From positions 124,001 through 188,000 of the forward strand of contig NZ_SNYR01000002.1 in NCBI RefSeq assembly GCF_004363175.1: 64,000 bases of DNA. Direction: 5' to 3'. Positions within the stretch are counted from its first letter, which is position 1, and every line of letters begins with the position of its first letter. The stretch is from Maritalea mobilis. GTDB taxonomy: Bacteria; Pseudomonadota; Alphaproteobacteria; Rhizobiales; Devosiaceae. The position numbers and the translations under genes are program-made. The notes under the pieces were generated by a model. The model searched no databases. It saw only the letters and a program-made list of their open reading frames with translations, and was not told where the DNA came from. Shown here in pieces: positions 53,252 through 62,641 of the stretch.

Positions 53252-54574
53252 ATGGGTGAACGCCGCCAACTGGCTTCTAAATCAGCATTGATCTTCGCTG
53301 TACGCATTGGTGGCGCGGGCGTGATTTTTCTTGCACAAGCCATGATTGCGCGCCTTTGGGGCGCCGCCCAGCTAGGCGAATATTTGCTTGCCATCGCCGC
53401 CGCCAATTTGATGGCAATCGCGCTGCCCCTTGGCTTCCAAACAGTCGGCTCCTATTTCGCGGCAGAATATAAAGCGAAAAATGATGGCACCACTCTCTCC
53501 CGCTTTGCTGTGCTGGCCTATGGCATGGCGATTTTTCCGGGGTTGGCGCTGCTCTACATTGTTGGCCAGCTGATCCATTTGATTGGCCCGGCAGGCACTT
53601 TGCTCCAAGGCATTTGGCCCACCATCGCCATGATGGCGTTTGGCACGGCAATTGTGAATTTGAACGGGGCCATTCTGGTCGGGTTGAAAAAGCCGTTTTT
53701 CGGCCTGTTTGCCGATACGATTTTCCGCCCGCTCTTTATTGTGCTGGGCATTTTGATCGTGCTGTTTATCGGCGTGGAAGATGACCGCGTTGGCGCATTG
53801 ATCTGGTGGGTGGCAATATTCTATCTCGGCCTGGCCATGCTGCACTTTTTTGTGACGATAAAGGCGATCAGAGAGTTGCCGCGCGACACGGAAATGCCAG
53901 CCAAAGAAATGCAGCGTTGGTGGGTTTATGCCCTGCCCTGGATTATCGTTGCGCTCAGTTCTGACTTCTTTTTTGATATTGACCTGCTGCTGCTTTCTGG
54001 CTTGCTGGACAAAGAGCAAATTGCGATTTTCGGGGTTTGTGCACGGATATTCGTGCTGGCCTCCTTCGGCATTATCGCCATTGGCGCTGTGGTGTCTCCC
54101 GATTTGCTGGACGCGGAAGAGAAGAAGGATTTTGCGGCGCTTGAGGCTAAAATTGGCGATGCAAATTTGGTTGGCACCGGGCTGGCCATTGTGTTGACCA
54201 TTGGTGTGATGATTTTCAGCCCTCTCGTATTTTATTTCTTCGGGCCGGAATTTAATCAGGGTGTGATGCCGCTGACCATTTTGTGCAGCGCGCTGATCGC
54301 GCGGGCCGCGTTTGGCCCTGGCGCAGTGATCCTTTCGTCACGCAAAAAGCCCTATGCCAGCTTGCCCGCCATTTTGTTGGGCTTGGTGGTGCTGTTGGTG
54401 GCCAACTACATTTTGGTGCCGATGTTTGGACTGGTCGGGGCAGCGAGCGCAGCAGCCATTTCCTTTATCATCGGCGCAGGCGCGATTTGGCTAACCACAT
54501 GGCGACTAACCGGGCTTAATGTTTCTTTGGCCCCTGCGGTGAAGAAATATCTTGTGCGTGACGCGCAGAGTTAA
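53252..54574 (+). CDS. Oligosaccharide flippase-like membrane protein (Wzx/MOP superfamily)
   Basis: A 440-residue protein with about 12-14 helices and the polysaccharide-biosynthesis (MOP) pattern: LASKSALIFAVRIGGAGVIFLAQAMIARLWG at the start, then GEYLLAIAAANLMAIALPLGFQT, and a repeat half from ~230 (FFFDIDLLLLSGLLDKEQIAIFGVCARIF). MOP flippases move lipid-linked sugars, or peptidoglycan precursors, across the inner membrane. ATG 53252 follows GGAGAAC; 10 codons upstream in frame lack an RBS. There is no glycosyltransferase in the neighbourhood, which is unusual. The NnrU gene converges three bases after the stop. Confidence 0.85.
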   Translation: MGERRQLASKSALIFAVRIGGAGVIFLAQAMIARLWGAAQLGEYLLAIAAANLMAIALPLGFQTVGSYFAAEYKAKNDGTTLSRFAVLAYGMAIFPGLALLYIVGQLIHLIGPAGTLLQGIWPTIAMMAFGTAIVNLNGAILVGLKKPFFGLFADTIFRPLFIVLGILIVLFIGVEDDRVGALIWWVAIFYLGLAMLHFFVTIKAIRELPRDTEMPAKEMQRWWVYALPWIIVALSSDFFFDIDLLLLSGLLDKEQIAIFGVCARIFVLASFGIIAIGAVVSPDLLDAEEKKDFAALEAKIGDANLVGTGLAIVLTIGVMIFSPLVFYFFGPEFNQGVMPLTILCSALIARAAFGPGAVILSSRKKPYASLPAILLGLVVLLVANYILVPMFGLVGAASAAAISFIIGAGAIWLTTWRLTGLNVSLAPAVKKYLVRDAQS

Positions 54575-54577
54575 ATT

Positions 54578-55252
54578 CTAGAAATATGCCAGTGGATCGA
54601 CACCGATTACGGGGCCGTGGGCGTGTAAAATCGCCATGTAAGCGATGATGCCAACCACAAGCTCAATGGCCAATTGCCAATCCAAAGCACGACGGGCGCG
54701 CTGTGACCAGCTCCCTGCTTCTTTTTGTTTGGCCAATGCGTAATCTTCTGCACTGAGCTTTTTCGTCTTCGACGTATTTAACCGCACAATGCCCAGCACT
54801 GAGAATGCCAACATGATGCCAAACAGCAAGATGTTGGCCAGCTCGCCATTGACCAAAATGTGTGCGAACGCCCATAGGCCAAAGGCCGTGATGATCGGGT
54901 GCCGCACCAATGCGAGAATGCCGGGATGGGCCACTTCTTGCTGAAGGTTGCGACGAAATGACACTGACAGTGAGTTAGGCCGCGCTGCGCCCATGACGAA
55001 CAGGATGATCGCGACCAGCATCAGTGCCATGGCGATGCGCACCGTGAATGGATCTGGCGCATAGAAGATTGTGCGCGGCGCACGCAGAGCGGCGGAAACC
55101 AGCCACACCAAAAGCACGGTCGAAAAGATCGAATAGCCAATTATGTATGTTTTTCGGCTGGTTAGCGAAATGATCTTGCCGCGAAGGTCGCCAATTTGTG
55201 GCAAGATGTGCGCAAACAAAAATACGAAAAGAGCGAGCAAAAATTCAAACAT
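54578..55252 (-). CDS. NnrU family membrane protein
   Basis: A 224-residue inner-membrane protein with six to seven helices and the NnrU pattern: FEFLLALFVFLFAHILPQIGDLRGKIISL near the N-terminus, ARPNSLSVSFRRNLQQEVAHPGILALVRHPIITAFGLWAFAHILVNG (in pieces) with the conserved VRHP, and a cytoplasmic charged stretch (TSKTKKLSAEDYALAKQKEAGSWS). NnrU was named from nitric-oxide-regulated denitrification loci, but homologues are widespread with isoprenylcysteine methyltransferase-like folds and unknown roles. ATG 55252 is preferred to the upstream in-frame ATG. It is divergent from rirA. Confidence 0.85.
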   Translation of the reverse strand: MFEFLLALFVFLFAHILPQIGDLRGKIISLTSRKTYIIGYSIFSTVLLVWLVSAALRAPRTIFYAPDPFTVRIAMALMLVAIILFVMGAARPNSLSVSFRRNLQQEVAHPGILALVRHPIITAFGLWAFAHILVNGELANILLFGIMLAFSVLGIVRLNTSKTKKLSAEDYALAKQKEAGSWSQRARRALDWQLAIELVVGIIAYMAILHAHGPVIGVDPLAYF

Positions 55253-55449
55253 AATTCCAGTGTCCACTTTAAAAACTTACTCTTTGTAGAACACAGGGAT
55301 CGCAACATATGCAATGGCAAACGCCACCTAATGGGTGTGACACCAGCGCACAGCTTTTGCGGTTACTACGCAATTTCGGGTTGATTTAGATTTGAGTTTT
55401 TTCAGCGATCGCCTTATGATGAGGGTAAATCTCAAGTTAGGACAAAGCC

Positions 55450-55917
55450 ATGCGTTTAACTAAACAGTCCAATTATGCTGTGCGCATTCTGATGTATTGC
55501 GCCAGCAATGAGAAATTGAGCAAGATTTCTGACATTGCTGAGTTTTATGACATCTCAGAAACCTTTCTTTTCAAGATCTTACAGATTTTGAATGCATCTG
55601 GCTTTGTGGAAACGGTACGCGGCCGCCATGGGGGCATCAAGCTCAAACGCCCTGCCGATGAGATTGGCTTGGGCGAAGTGATCCGCGCAACGGAAGATAA
55701 TTTCGACATGGCAGAATGTTTTGATCTCGAATCGAACACCTGCCCGCTGATCGGCACTTGCGGCTTCAACCATGCGCTTTATCGCGCCCTGAATGCGTTT
55801 TTCGACGTGTTGGATGAATATAATATCGCAGACCTAACCGACAATCGTCGCAATATTCGTGTGCTGTTGGAATTGGACAGCGCCGTGCGCAGCGCGCCAA
55901 AACGCGTTGAAGCATAA
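55450..55917 (+). CDS. rirA: RirA, Rrf2-family iron-responsive regulator
   Basis: A 155-residue Rrf2 protein closely matching rhizobial RirA: MRLTKQSNYAVRILMYCA at the start, FLFKILQILNASGFVETVRGRHGG (recognition wing, in pieces), and the Fe-S ligands C90, C98, C104 in MAECFDLESNTCPLIGTCGFN. RirA represses iron uptake genes when its 4Fe-4S cluster is intact. The MAECF start of the ligand loop separates it from NsrR and IscR. No IRO box was found by eye in its own promoter. The neighbours (NnrU divergent; two DUF6404 genes downstream) are not classic iron genes. Confidence 0.9.
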   Translation: MRLTKQSNYAVRILMYCASNEKLSKISDIAEFYDISETFLFKILQILNASGFVETVRGRHGGIKLKRPADEIGLGEVIRATEDNFDMAECFDLESNTCPLIGTCGFNHALYRALNAFFDVLDEYNIADLTDNRRNIRVLLELDSAVRSAPKRVEA

Positions 55918-55981
55918 TCGTTTGTAATTAGGGGCGAACTAATAGATACTGCAACCTATTGATCGGTTGCGGATTTATTTA

Positions 55982-56335
55982 ATGTCATTCACTCAGAAGT
56001 ATGAAAACGCCCTGCGCGAAATTCAAGATTGCGGCCTGATGTCGATTGTGCAGCTGCGTTGGCTGGACAATTCATTCCATCGGTTTGGCTTGCCGATCCG
56101 CCCATTACATTATCGCCCCATTTTGCAATTGTTTGTGCAGCAAACCTTGCTGTTTGGCATTTTGGTTAGCATGGCAAACTGCATCTGGCTCAAGAACATT
56201 TTTGGCTTCTCATTACCGCTGCCCTTTTTGCCCCTGATGTTTGTGACTTACGGCCTGTTGTTTGCGACATTTTTCTGCGCACAGGCGGAGAATGAGCGCG
56301 ACGCCTGCACCTTGTCTCGGTGGGAAGAGTTGTAG
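55982..56335 (+). CDS. DUF6404-like small membrane protein, copy 1
   Basis: A 117-residue protein with a conserved cytoplasmic head (MSFTQKYENALREI, LRWLDNSFHRFGLPIRPLHYRPI) and two hydrophobic helices (~55-75 and ~82-103), ending ACTLSRWEEL. It aligns over its full length with the next gene, so it is a paralogue. I associate the pattern with DUF6404, which has no known function. ATG 55982 is used; TTG 55967 would add five residues. No strong RBS is seen. Lies 64 bp after rirA. Confidence 0.65.
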   Translation: MSFTQKYENALREIQDCGLMSIVQLRWLDNSFHRFGLPIRPLHYRPILQLFVQQTLLFGILVSMANCIWLKNIFGFSLPLPFLPLMFVTYGLLFATFFCAQAENERDACTLSRWEEL

Positions 56336-56342
56336 CAGTTCG

Positions 56343-56690
56343 ATGAGCTTTGATGAGAAATATCAAAAGGCAATCGAAGAGCTCCGTGCCTCAAAGATTT
56401 GGGGTGCCAACCACGACCAACCACTCAATAAGATTTATCGGATGATGGGCTTAAAGGTCCGCCCGCCGCACTACGCCACTTTTGGCCAAGTGTTTCTGGT
56501 CCATGGCGTGTTTTTCCTGATGATGTGGGTTGTGCTGTGGCTCTTTAACCCGTTCGGTTGGCCGGGCATGACGCTGCCTTTTATGATCGGCACCGGCCTG
56601 CTGGGTGGATTGATCTATTCAGCGATTATGGCGGCTTACTATCGCTGGGATCGCAAGCGCCATAATCTTACCCCTTGGGATGAGCTTTAG
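56343..56690 (+). CDS. DUF6404-like small membrane protein, copy 2
   Basis: A 115-residue protein: head [20 protein letters not shown] with [20 protein letters not shown], two helices ([19 protein letters not shown] and a Gly-rich second one), and a tail HNLTPWDEL. Similarity to copy 1 is clearest at the start (MSF-KY-A), at RPxHY, and at the final W-EL. It begins seven bases after copy 1 and ends overlapping the convergent trans-3-hydroxyproline dehydratase stop by four bases. The pair probably form a complex or hetero-oligomer; role unknown. Confidence 0.68.
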   Translation: MSFDEKYQKAIEELRASKIWGANHDQPLNKIYRMMGLKVRPPHYATFGQVFLVHGVFFLMMWVVLWLFNPFGWPGMTLPFMIGTGLLGGLIYSAIMAAYYRWDRKRHNLTPWDEL

Positions 56691-57721
56691 TCCTGATCCA
56701 TCGGCCATGTGTCGCTGAGGCGGTAGCCTTCTGGCCAGGGGTCAGATGGGTCCAGCATGTGCTGGTGTGTGCCCGTGATCCAGGCGCGGCCATTGATGCG
56801 CGGTAGGATAGCCTTACGGTCACCGCATTTGACCTGTTCGGCAATATCGCAATTGAACTTTGAGCCGGTGATCGAGGTAGCGATATATTTGTCGGTCGCC
56901 TCCATTTCGCCCTTGGCCAGCATCAGCGCCATGCGGGCGGAGCAGCCTGTGCCGGTGGGGGAGCGGTCGATTTTACCCGGACGGATGGCCACGGCATTGG
57001 CGCCGGATAGGGTGTTTCCTTCGCGAGTGGTTTTGCCCATGAATTGGCAGAAGGAAATATGATCCCAATCCGGATTTTCCGGGTGGGTGAAGCCAAGCTG
57101 TGCATTTGCAGCAGCGGTGATTTTGGTGCCGAGGTCAGCCAGCTTTTTGGCATTTTCCGGTTTGATCTCAACGCCCAATGCTTCTGCATCTACCATCACA
57201 AAGCTGTCGCCTCCATAGGCGGTGTCGACGATGATTTCGCCCAAACCTTCAACTTGAAGCGGCACCTGAAGTTGGTCGACGAAGCTTTTCACATTGGTGA
57301 CGGTGATGCTTTCGGCTTTGCCATTTTTGCATTGCGCCACCACTTTTATCAGGCCTCCCGGCGCTTCCAATGTCAGGTGCGTTTCCGGCTCTGTCATCGG
57401 CAGGATGCCGCTGTCGAGCAGCACGGTGGACACGCAGATGGAGTTGGAGCCAGACATGGGTGGCGTATCGGCTGGTTCCATGATGATGAATCCCATTTGT
57501 GCTTCGGGATGCTTTGGCGGCACCAGCAGGTTCACATGGCGGAAAACGCCGCCGCGTGGCTCGTTCAGCATGAAATTGCGCAATGTTTCATCCTGCTCGA
57601 TGAATTTGCGTTGTTCCCAAAGGGTGTCGCCCGGCGGTGGCGCAACGCCACCGACAATCACATCGCCCACTTCGCCTTCGGCGTGGCAGGACACCACATG
57701 AATGGTTTTGCTCGACCGCAT
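56687..57721 (-). CDS. Trans-3-hydroxy-L-proline dehydratase (proline racemase superfamily)
   Basis: A 344-residue proline racemase-fold enzyme. The two catalytic cysteines of racemases are replaced: S90 in [11 protein letters not shown] and T257 in [13 protein letters not shown] Thr at the second position marks dehydratases of trans-3-hydroxy-L-proline, which give delta-1-pyrroline-2-carboxylate; the overall sequence matches that group as I recall it. The product would be reduced to proline by a reductase not in this window. It is the last gene of the hydroxyproline operon, one base after the cis-3 dehydratase stop. Confidence 0.82.
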   Translation of the reverse strand: MRSSKTIHVVSCHAEGEVGDVIVGGVAPPPGDTLWEQRKFIEQDETLRNFMLNEPRGGVFRHVNLLVPPKHPEAQMGFIIMEPADTPPMSGSNSICVSTVLLDSGILPMTEPETHLTLEAPGGLIKVVAQCKNGKAESITVTNVKSFVDQLQVPLQVEGLGEIIVDTAYGGDSFVMVDAEALGVEIKPENAKKLADLGTKITAAANAQLGFTHPENPDWDHISFCQFMGKTTREGNTLSGANAVAIRPGKIDRSPTGTGCSARMALMLAKGEMEATDKYIATSITGSKFNCDIAEQVKCGDRKAILPRINGRAWITGTHQHMLDPSDPWPEGYRLSDTWPMDQD

Positions 57722-57722
57722 A

Positions 57723-58829
57723 TTAGCCTCTCAATTCAAATTCGGGTTCACCCAAAACGTCAAAATCTGGCTCGACACCCAAGCCTGGTGCATCCGCTGG
57801 TGACATAAAGCCGTCCACGCGTTTGGGGGCGCCTGCGGCGAAATCTACGGTGCCATAGGAGTTAAAGTCCGTGGCGGAGAAGGAGAACGCTTCCGGTGTG
57901 GAGGCGGCCAGATGGGCGATGGTGGCGGTGACGATATCGCCGCCCCATGTGTCCTCAATGGTCATGGCCACGCCCGCGCTCACGCAAATATCGCGCATCA
58001 GGCGTGCTTTGGTGAGGCCGCCGACCTTTGAGATTTTCAGATTGATCGCGTCCATAGCATCGTCAGCCAAGCCTTTGCGCAGCATGGCTTCATCGAAGAT
58101 GTTTTCATCCATGATAAAAGGCCGCGCGGTTCGGCGACGAATGGACAAGCATTCCTCATAAGTCATGCAGGGCTGTTCGATATAAACATCCAGATGGGCC
58201 ACCGCGGCAGCGACGCGCGCGGCTTCGTGACGGTTCCAACCTGTATTGGCATCTGCCACCAGCACTTCGCCCCGGTCTAACACCTCGCGGGTGGCGTGGA
58301 TGCGGGCAATGTCATCATTGGCATCGCCGCCGACTTTCAGCTGGAATTTGGTGTAGCCTTCGTTGCGGTAGCCGTCGATCTTCTTGGCCATCACCTCCGG
58401 GTCTTCCTGCGAGATGGCGCGATAAAGCGCAACCTTTTCTTGCTGTTTCCCACCCAACAGGGTGTAAACTGGCAGGTTTGTGGCTTTGCCCAAAATGTCC
58501 CAACAGGCGATATCGATGGGGGCTTTGGCGTATAGGTGACCGCGCAAGCCAGCATCCATAGCGTTATTGATGATGTTCAGATCGCGTGGATCAAGGCCGA
58601 TCACGTGGGGTGCCAGCTCTTTCAGCCCTTCGCGCACGCCTTTGGCATAGCTAGGCAAATAGGCGGAGCCGAGCGGACAGCATTCAGCATAGCCAGTGAT
58701 CCCCGCATCGGTTTCCACCGCCAGAACGGTTGAATCAAACACTTCAACAAAATTGCCGTTTGACCAGTTGTAACGGCCCTCCCGCAACGGCAAATCAATC
58801 TGATAGACACGCAGTGCTGTGATTTTCAT
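57723..58829 (-). CDS. Cis-3-hydroxy-L-proline dehydratase (enolase superfamily)
   Basis: A 368-residue mandelate racemase/muconate lactonizing enzyme-like protein. Capping domain (~1-120) then barrel. Catalytic and metal residues: K165 in KFQLKVGG, D193 (VADANTGW), E218 (YIEQPC), D241 (FIMDENIF), and K265/K268 (NLKISKVGG). The N-terminus ([20 protein letters not shown]) and NCC-rich [16 protein letters not shown] resemble the characterised marine alphaproteobacterial cis-3-hydroxy-L-proline dehydratase. 4-hydroxyproline betaine epimerase is a near relative and the main alternative, but the operon supports the dehydratase. Converts cis-3-hydroxyproline to delta-1-pyrroline-2-carboxylate. Confidence 0.82.
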   Translation of the reverse strand: MKITALRVYQIDLPLREGRYNWSNGNFVEVFDSTVLAVETDAGITGYAECCPLGSAYLPSYAKGVREGLKELAPHVIGLDPRDLNIINNAMDAGLRGHLYAKAPIDIACWDILGKATNLPVYTLLGGKQQEKVALYRAISQEDPEVMAKKIDGYRNEGYTKFQLKVGGDANDDIARIHATREVLDRGEVLVADANTGWNRHEAARVAAAVAHLDVYIEQPCMTYEECLSIRRRTARPFIMDENIFDEAMLRKGLADDAMDAINLKISKVGGLTKARLMRDICVSAGVAMTIEDTWGGDIVTATIAHLAASTPEAFSFSATDFNSYGTVDFAAGAPKRVDGFMSPADAPGLGVEPDFDVLGEPEFELRG

Positions 58830-58852
58830 AAAGTCCTCCCTCGCCCCTTTGC

Positions 58853-59854
58853 CTATGGCAAAATGAAGCCGTGTTTGAATGGGTCACGATCATCGACAAA
58901 GATCGTGTTGTATCCGGTTTTGCGGGCCCAGCCGCCAATTGATGGGATAATGGCATCGCGGTCACCCACTTTGGTGGCCGCTTCCACCCGGCCGCGGAAC
59001 AGCGAGCCGATGATGCTTTCATGCACGAAATCCTCGCCTACGGCCAAGTCGCCCATGGCGACCCAATGGGCCATACGGGCCGATGTGCCGGTGCCACAAG
59101 GTGAACGGTCGATGGCTTTGTCGCCATAGAACACGGCATTGCGGGCCGTGGCTTCGGGATCGCGGGCGGCGCCTGTCCAGAGGATGTGGCTTAGGCCGTT
59201 AATCTCAGGATGCTCGGGGTGCACAAACTCGTATTTCTCATTGAGCGCGGCGCGCAATTGCGGAGACCAGCGGATCAAATCGAGGGATGACAAGCCTTCA
59301 ATATCTTTGAAATTTTCCTGTGCTTCGACGATGGCGTAGAAATTGCCGCCATAGGAAACATCGACAGTGATTTCGCCCAGATCAGGCACAGTGGCGGTTA
59401 GGCCCTTGGCATAAAGGAAACTCGGCACATTGGTGATGCGCACTTCTTCTACATATCCGTCCTTCATGGTGTATTCGGCCTTGATGCGCCCGGCAGGGGC
59501 ATCGAGATAGAGCACGCCCGGTTCTTTTGGCGTGACCAGCCCTTCTTCCAGCGCCATGGTGACGGTGCCGATGGTGCCGTGGCCGCACATGGGCAGACAG
59601 CCGGATGTCTCGATAAAGAGGATGGCGATGTCGCAGTCGTCGCGGGTGGGCGGATACAGAATAGAACCCGACATAATGTCATGCCCGCGTGGTTCAAACA
59701 TCAGGCTGAGGCGCACCCAATCATATTCGGCCAGAAAGTGGGCGCGCTTTTCGATCATGTTCGCGCCTTTCAGGTCTGGCCCACCGCCCGCCACAAGGCG
59801 CACGGGATTGCCGCAAGTATGTCCATCAATGCAGAAAAAGCTGTGTTTCGCCAT
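58853..59854 (-). CDS. 4-hydroxyproline 2-epimerase
   Basis: A 333-residue proline racemase-superfamily enzyme with both catalytic cysteines: C90 in [10 protein letters not shown] and C253 in [12 protein letters not shown]. It converts trans-4-hydroxy-L-proline to cis-4-hydroxy-D-proline, the first step of the bacterial degradation route. The N-terminal [19 protein letters not shown] is typical of the epimerase rather than proline racemase. It follows the oxidase gene by nine bases and precedes the cis-3 dehydratase by 23 bp. Sometimes named lhpA or hypRE. Confidence 0.9.
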   Translation of the reverse strand: MAKHSFFCIDGHTCGNPVRLVAGGGPDLKGANMIEKRAHFLAEYDWVRLSLMFEPRGHDIMSGSILYPPTRDDCDIAILFIETSGCLPMCGHGTIGTVTMALEEGLVTPKEPGVLYLDAPAGRIKAEYTMKDGYVEEVRITNVPSFLYAKGLTATVPDLGEITVDVSYGGNFYAIVEAQENFKDIEGLSSLDLIRWSPQLRAALNEKYEFVHPEHPEINGLSHILWTGAARDPEATARNAVFYGDKAIDRSPCGTGTSARMAHWVAMGDLAVGEDFVHESIIGSLFRGRVEAATKVGDRDAIIPSIGGWARKTGYNTIFVDDRDPFKHGFILP

Positions 59855-59863
59855 GTAGGTTTC

Positions 59864-61105
59864 CTAAAAACGAGATGGATTAAAGGGAGTTAAATCAAGT
59901 GACGGGGCTTGACCGTCAATCAGTTCGGCCATCAGTTTGCCCGTGGCAAAACACTGGGTGAGCCCCAGATGGCCGTGGCCGAAGGCATAGCTAATATTTG
60001 GTGTGTGGGCGCTTTTGCCGATGGCGGGCAATGTGTCTGGCAAGGAGGGTCTAAAGCCCATCCATTGGGTGCCCTGCTCGGTTTTCAAGTCTGGCATAAA
60101 GCGCTTGGCTTTTTGCAGCATGATCTCTGAGCGTTTGAAATTTGGCGCGGCATCCAGCCCGGCAAATTCCACCGCGCCGCCGACACGGATGCCAGTGGAA
60201 AGCGGAGTCATAACAAAGCCATGCTCGCCAAAGATCAATTGACGCTTTAGGTCGAAGGCCTCAGCAGGCAAAGTGGTGTTGTAGCCGCGTTCGCTTTCAA
60301 GCGGAATATGGTCGCCCACCTGCTTCGCCAACTGATGCGACCATGCACCAGCTGCGACAACTAGGTGATTGGCGGAAAGTGTTTCGCCATTCTGCAACGT
60401 CACTTCGCCAGCTTGAGAAATGGCTTTGACGTCTTGCTCGATCAGCTCGCCGCCATCCTGCTGCACCAAGCGCCATAGGGTTTGGGCAAATTCAAACGGG
60501 TCATTGACCGTTTGCCATTTGGGAATGAAGGTCGCGCGTTTGATGTGGTTGGAGAGGCCCGGCTGCAAGTCGGCTAAGCGGGTGGCGTCCAGATGTTCAA
60601 ACTCAATGCCGAATTCCTGTCGCGCTTGCCAGCTGGATTGGCTGGCAGCGAACTCGCGCTCACTTTCATAAAGGTGCAGCGCGCCATCGGTACGGATTTG
60701 ATTGCCGATCTGTGGGATCTGGGCCATGCGATCGACTTCGCTGGCGGCAAGGTCGAGCAAAGCAGATTGGGCGACGATGGATTTGCGGTGTTGGTCCGGC
60801 CAGGAGGCGCGGAAGAATTTGAGCAGATAAGGCACAATATTGAGGGCATATTGCGGGCGCACCGAGAGTGGCCCCAGCGGATCAAGCAGCCATTTTGGCG
60901 CTTTGCGCATGATACCCGGCGAGGCCAGCGGGAAAATATCGGCCAAGGCAAAGGCCCCGGCATTGCCAAAGCTGGCTTCCTGCGCCACGCCCTTGCGGTC
61001 CACCAGCGTAACCTTACGCCCGGTCTGCTGCACATAATGGGCGATGGCCAAGCCAATGATGCCGGCGCCGATAATAATCACATCATGTTTGGGTTGCGTG
61101 GCCAT
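59864..61105 (-). CDS. FAD-dependent D-hydroxyproline dehydrogenase (DadA family)
   Basis: A 413-residue DadA-type flavoprotein: N-terminal FAD-binding GAGIIGLAIAHYVQQTGRKVTLVDRKG (in pieces, ~12-38), a substrate-domain with LQPGLSNHIKRATFIPKWQTVNDPFEF, and C-terminal WMGFRPSLPDTLPAIGKS and YAFGHGHLGLTQ. In this operon it would oxidise cis-4-hydroxy-D-proline to delta-1-pyrroline-4-hydroxy-2-carboxylate, passing electrons to the respiratory chain. ATG 61105 follows AGAGGCGC; the longer in-frame ORF has no RBS. General D-amino acid dehydrogenase is the fallback. Confidence 0.87.
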   Translation of the reverse strand: MATQPKHDVIIIGAGIIGLAIAHYVQQTGRKVTLVDRKGVAQEASFGNAGAFALADIFPLASPGIMRKAPKWLLDPLGPLSVRPQYALNIVPYLLKFFRASWPDQHRKSIVAQSALLDLAASEVDRMAQIPQIGNQIRTDGALHLYESEREFAASQSSWQARQEFGIEFEHLDATRLADLQPGLSNHIKRATFIPKWQTVNDPFEFAQTLWRLVQQDGGELIEQDVKAISQAGEVTLQNGETLSANHLVVAAGAWSHQLAKQVGDHIPLESERGYNTTLPAEAFDLKRQLIFGEHGFVMTPLSTGIRVGGAVEFAGLDAAPNFKRSEIMLQKAKRFMPDLKTEQGTQWMGFRPSLPDTLPAIGKSAHTPNISYAFGHGHLGLTQCFATGKLMAELIDGQAPSLDLTPFNPSRF

Positions 61106-61165
61106 ATGCGCCTCTGAAAAATTGAAGAAATGCCCGGCGGCGTGCACCACCGCCGGACGCACACC

Positions 61166-62596
61166 TTATGGGAGGGTGTAAGCTGTTTTAACGGTGGTGT
61201 AGAACTCCGCCGCGTAAGTGCCCTGCTCGCGTGAGCCAAAGCTCGAGGCTTTGGTGCCGCCAAATGGCACGTGATAATCCACGCCAGCAGTAGGCAAGTT
61301 CACCATTACCATGCCGGCTTCGGCATTGGCTTTGAAGTGTGACGCGTGCTTCAGCGATGTGGTGCAGATGCCGGATGACAGGCCGAACTCGGTGTCATTG
61401 GCCACGGCAAGCGCCTCATCATAATCCTTTACGCGCACCACGCTGGCCACGGGGCCGAACACTTCTTCGCGGTTGATGCGCATGTCGTTGGTGGTTTCAG
61501 TCACCAAGGCAGGCGCCATGAAGAAGCCTTCTGTGTCGCGGTTCAAACGCTGACCGCCGATGACTTTGCCGCCATCTTTCGCTGCAATGTCCACATAATC
61601 TAGGTCTTGTTGAAGCTGCTTTTCGTCGACAACCGGCCCGATGTGGGTTTCTTTGCGCAAGGCATGGCCCACATTGAGGTTGTTCAACCGTTCTTCAACT
61701 GCCGCCACAAATTTGTCGTGGATGCCTTCGGTCACGATCAAGCGTGATGAGGCGGTGCAGCGTTGGCCAGTGGAGAAGTAAGCGCCGTTCACGCAGGCAT
61801 CAACAGCAATGTCGAGGTCTGCATCGTCCAGCACAACCATTGGGTTTTTACCGCCCATTTCAAGCTGCACTTTTTTCAGCATCTTGCCGCAATCAGCTGC
61901 GATTGAACGACCTGTGCCCACAGAGCCTGTAAAGCTGATGGCGTTGACTTTTTTCGAGCCGATCAATTCTGGCCCGACAACTGAGCCCCGGCCAAACACG
62001 AGGTTGAACACGCCTTCTGGCAAGCCAGAGCGAGAGATGATGTCCGCCAAGGCATGGGCGCAACCGGGCACCAATTCGGCTGGCTTCAACACAACAGCAT
62101 TGCCGAAAGCCAAAGCTGGCGCAATTTTCCATGCGGGAATCGCAATGGGGAAGTTCCACGGCGTAATGAGGCCGACAACGCCAATTGGCGAACGGGTAAC
62201 GTCCACGCCGATACCGGGACGCACAGAGGCGAGAATATCGCCTGTTTGGCGCAAGGTTTCGCCCGCGAAGAATTTGAAGATTTGGCCGGCACGTGCAGCT
62301 TCGCCAATACCTTCAGGCAGGGTTTTGCCCTCTTCACGTGACAGCAATTCACCTAGTTCAGCTTTGCGCGCCAAAATCTCACTGCCGATAAAGTCCAGCA
62401 CGTCAAAACGTTGCTGCGGTGTGGATTTTGCCCATTGTGCGGCGGCGCCAGCGGCCGCGTCAATTGCGCGGGCCATATCATCAGCGCCACCCACGGCGGC
62501 ATGCCCCAAAATGTCTGAGGTGTCCGATGGGTTTACATTGGGGGTGCTGTCAGATGTTTCATGCCAGGCACCGCCAATAAAGCTTTTATATTCCAT
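61166..62596 (-). CDS. Alpha-ketoglutarate semialdehyde dehydrogenase
   Basis: A 476-residue NAD(P)-dependent aldehyde dehydrogenase. Catalytic Cys in STGQRCTASSRL (~275), Glu in QLEMGGKNP (~245), and the NAD-binding TPWNFPIAIPAWKIAPALAFGN and FTGSVGTGR are intact. It oxidises 2,5-dioxopentanoate to 2-oxoglutarate, the end of the hydroxyproline route and also of pentose/hexarate routes. The context, 45 bp after the deaminase gene and ahead of the oxidase, supports the substrate. Confidence 0.9.
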   Translation of the reverse strand: MEYKSFIGGAWHETSDSTPNVNPSDTSDILGHAAVGGADDMARAIDAAAGAAAQWAKSTPQQRFDVLDFIGSEILARKAELGELLSREEGKTLPEGIGEAARAGQIFKFFAGETLRQTGDILASVRPGIGVDVTRSPIGVVGLITPWNFPIAIPAWKIAPALAFGNAVVLKPAELVPGCAHALADIISRSGLPEGVFNLVFGRGSVVGPELIGSKKVNAISFTGSVGTGRSIAADCGKMLKKVQLEMGGKNPMVVLDDADLDIAVDACVNGAYFSTGQRCTASSRLIVTEGIHDKFVAAVEERLNNLNVGHALRKETHIGPVVDEKQLQQDLDYVDIAAKDGGKVIGGQRLNRDTEGFFMAPALVTETTNDMRINREEVFGPVASVVRVKDYDEALAVANDTEFGLSSGICTTSLKHASHFKANAEAGMVMVNLPTAGVDYHVPFGGTKASSFGSREQGTYAAEFYTTVKTAYTLP

Positions 62597-62641
62597 TAGT
62601 TACTCCAATCTACTGGATCGTGGTTTGGCGTATTTTTTGAA

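Noticed and set aside
55253-55449. IRO/RirA box in the NnrU-rirA gap
   Set aside because: No TGA-N9-TCA-type palindrome is seen; only AT-rich stretches and weak complementarities.
57044-57808. Open frame of 254 codons antisense to the 3-hydroxyproline dehydratases
   Set aside because: Spans two real genes antisense and has no domain; shadow of high-GC third positions.
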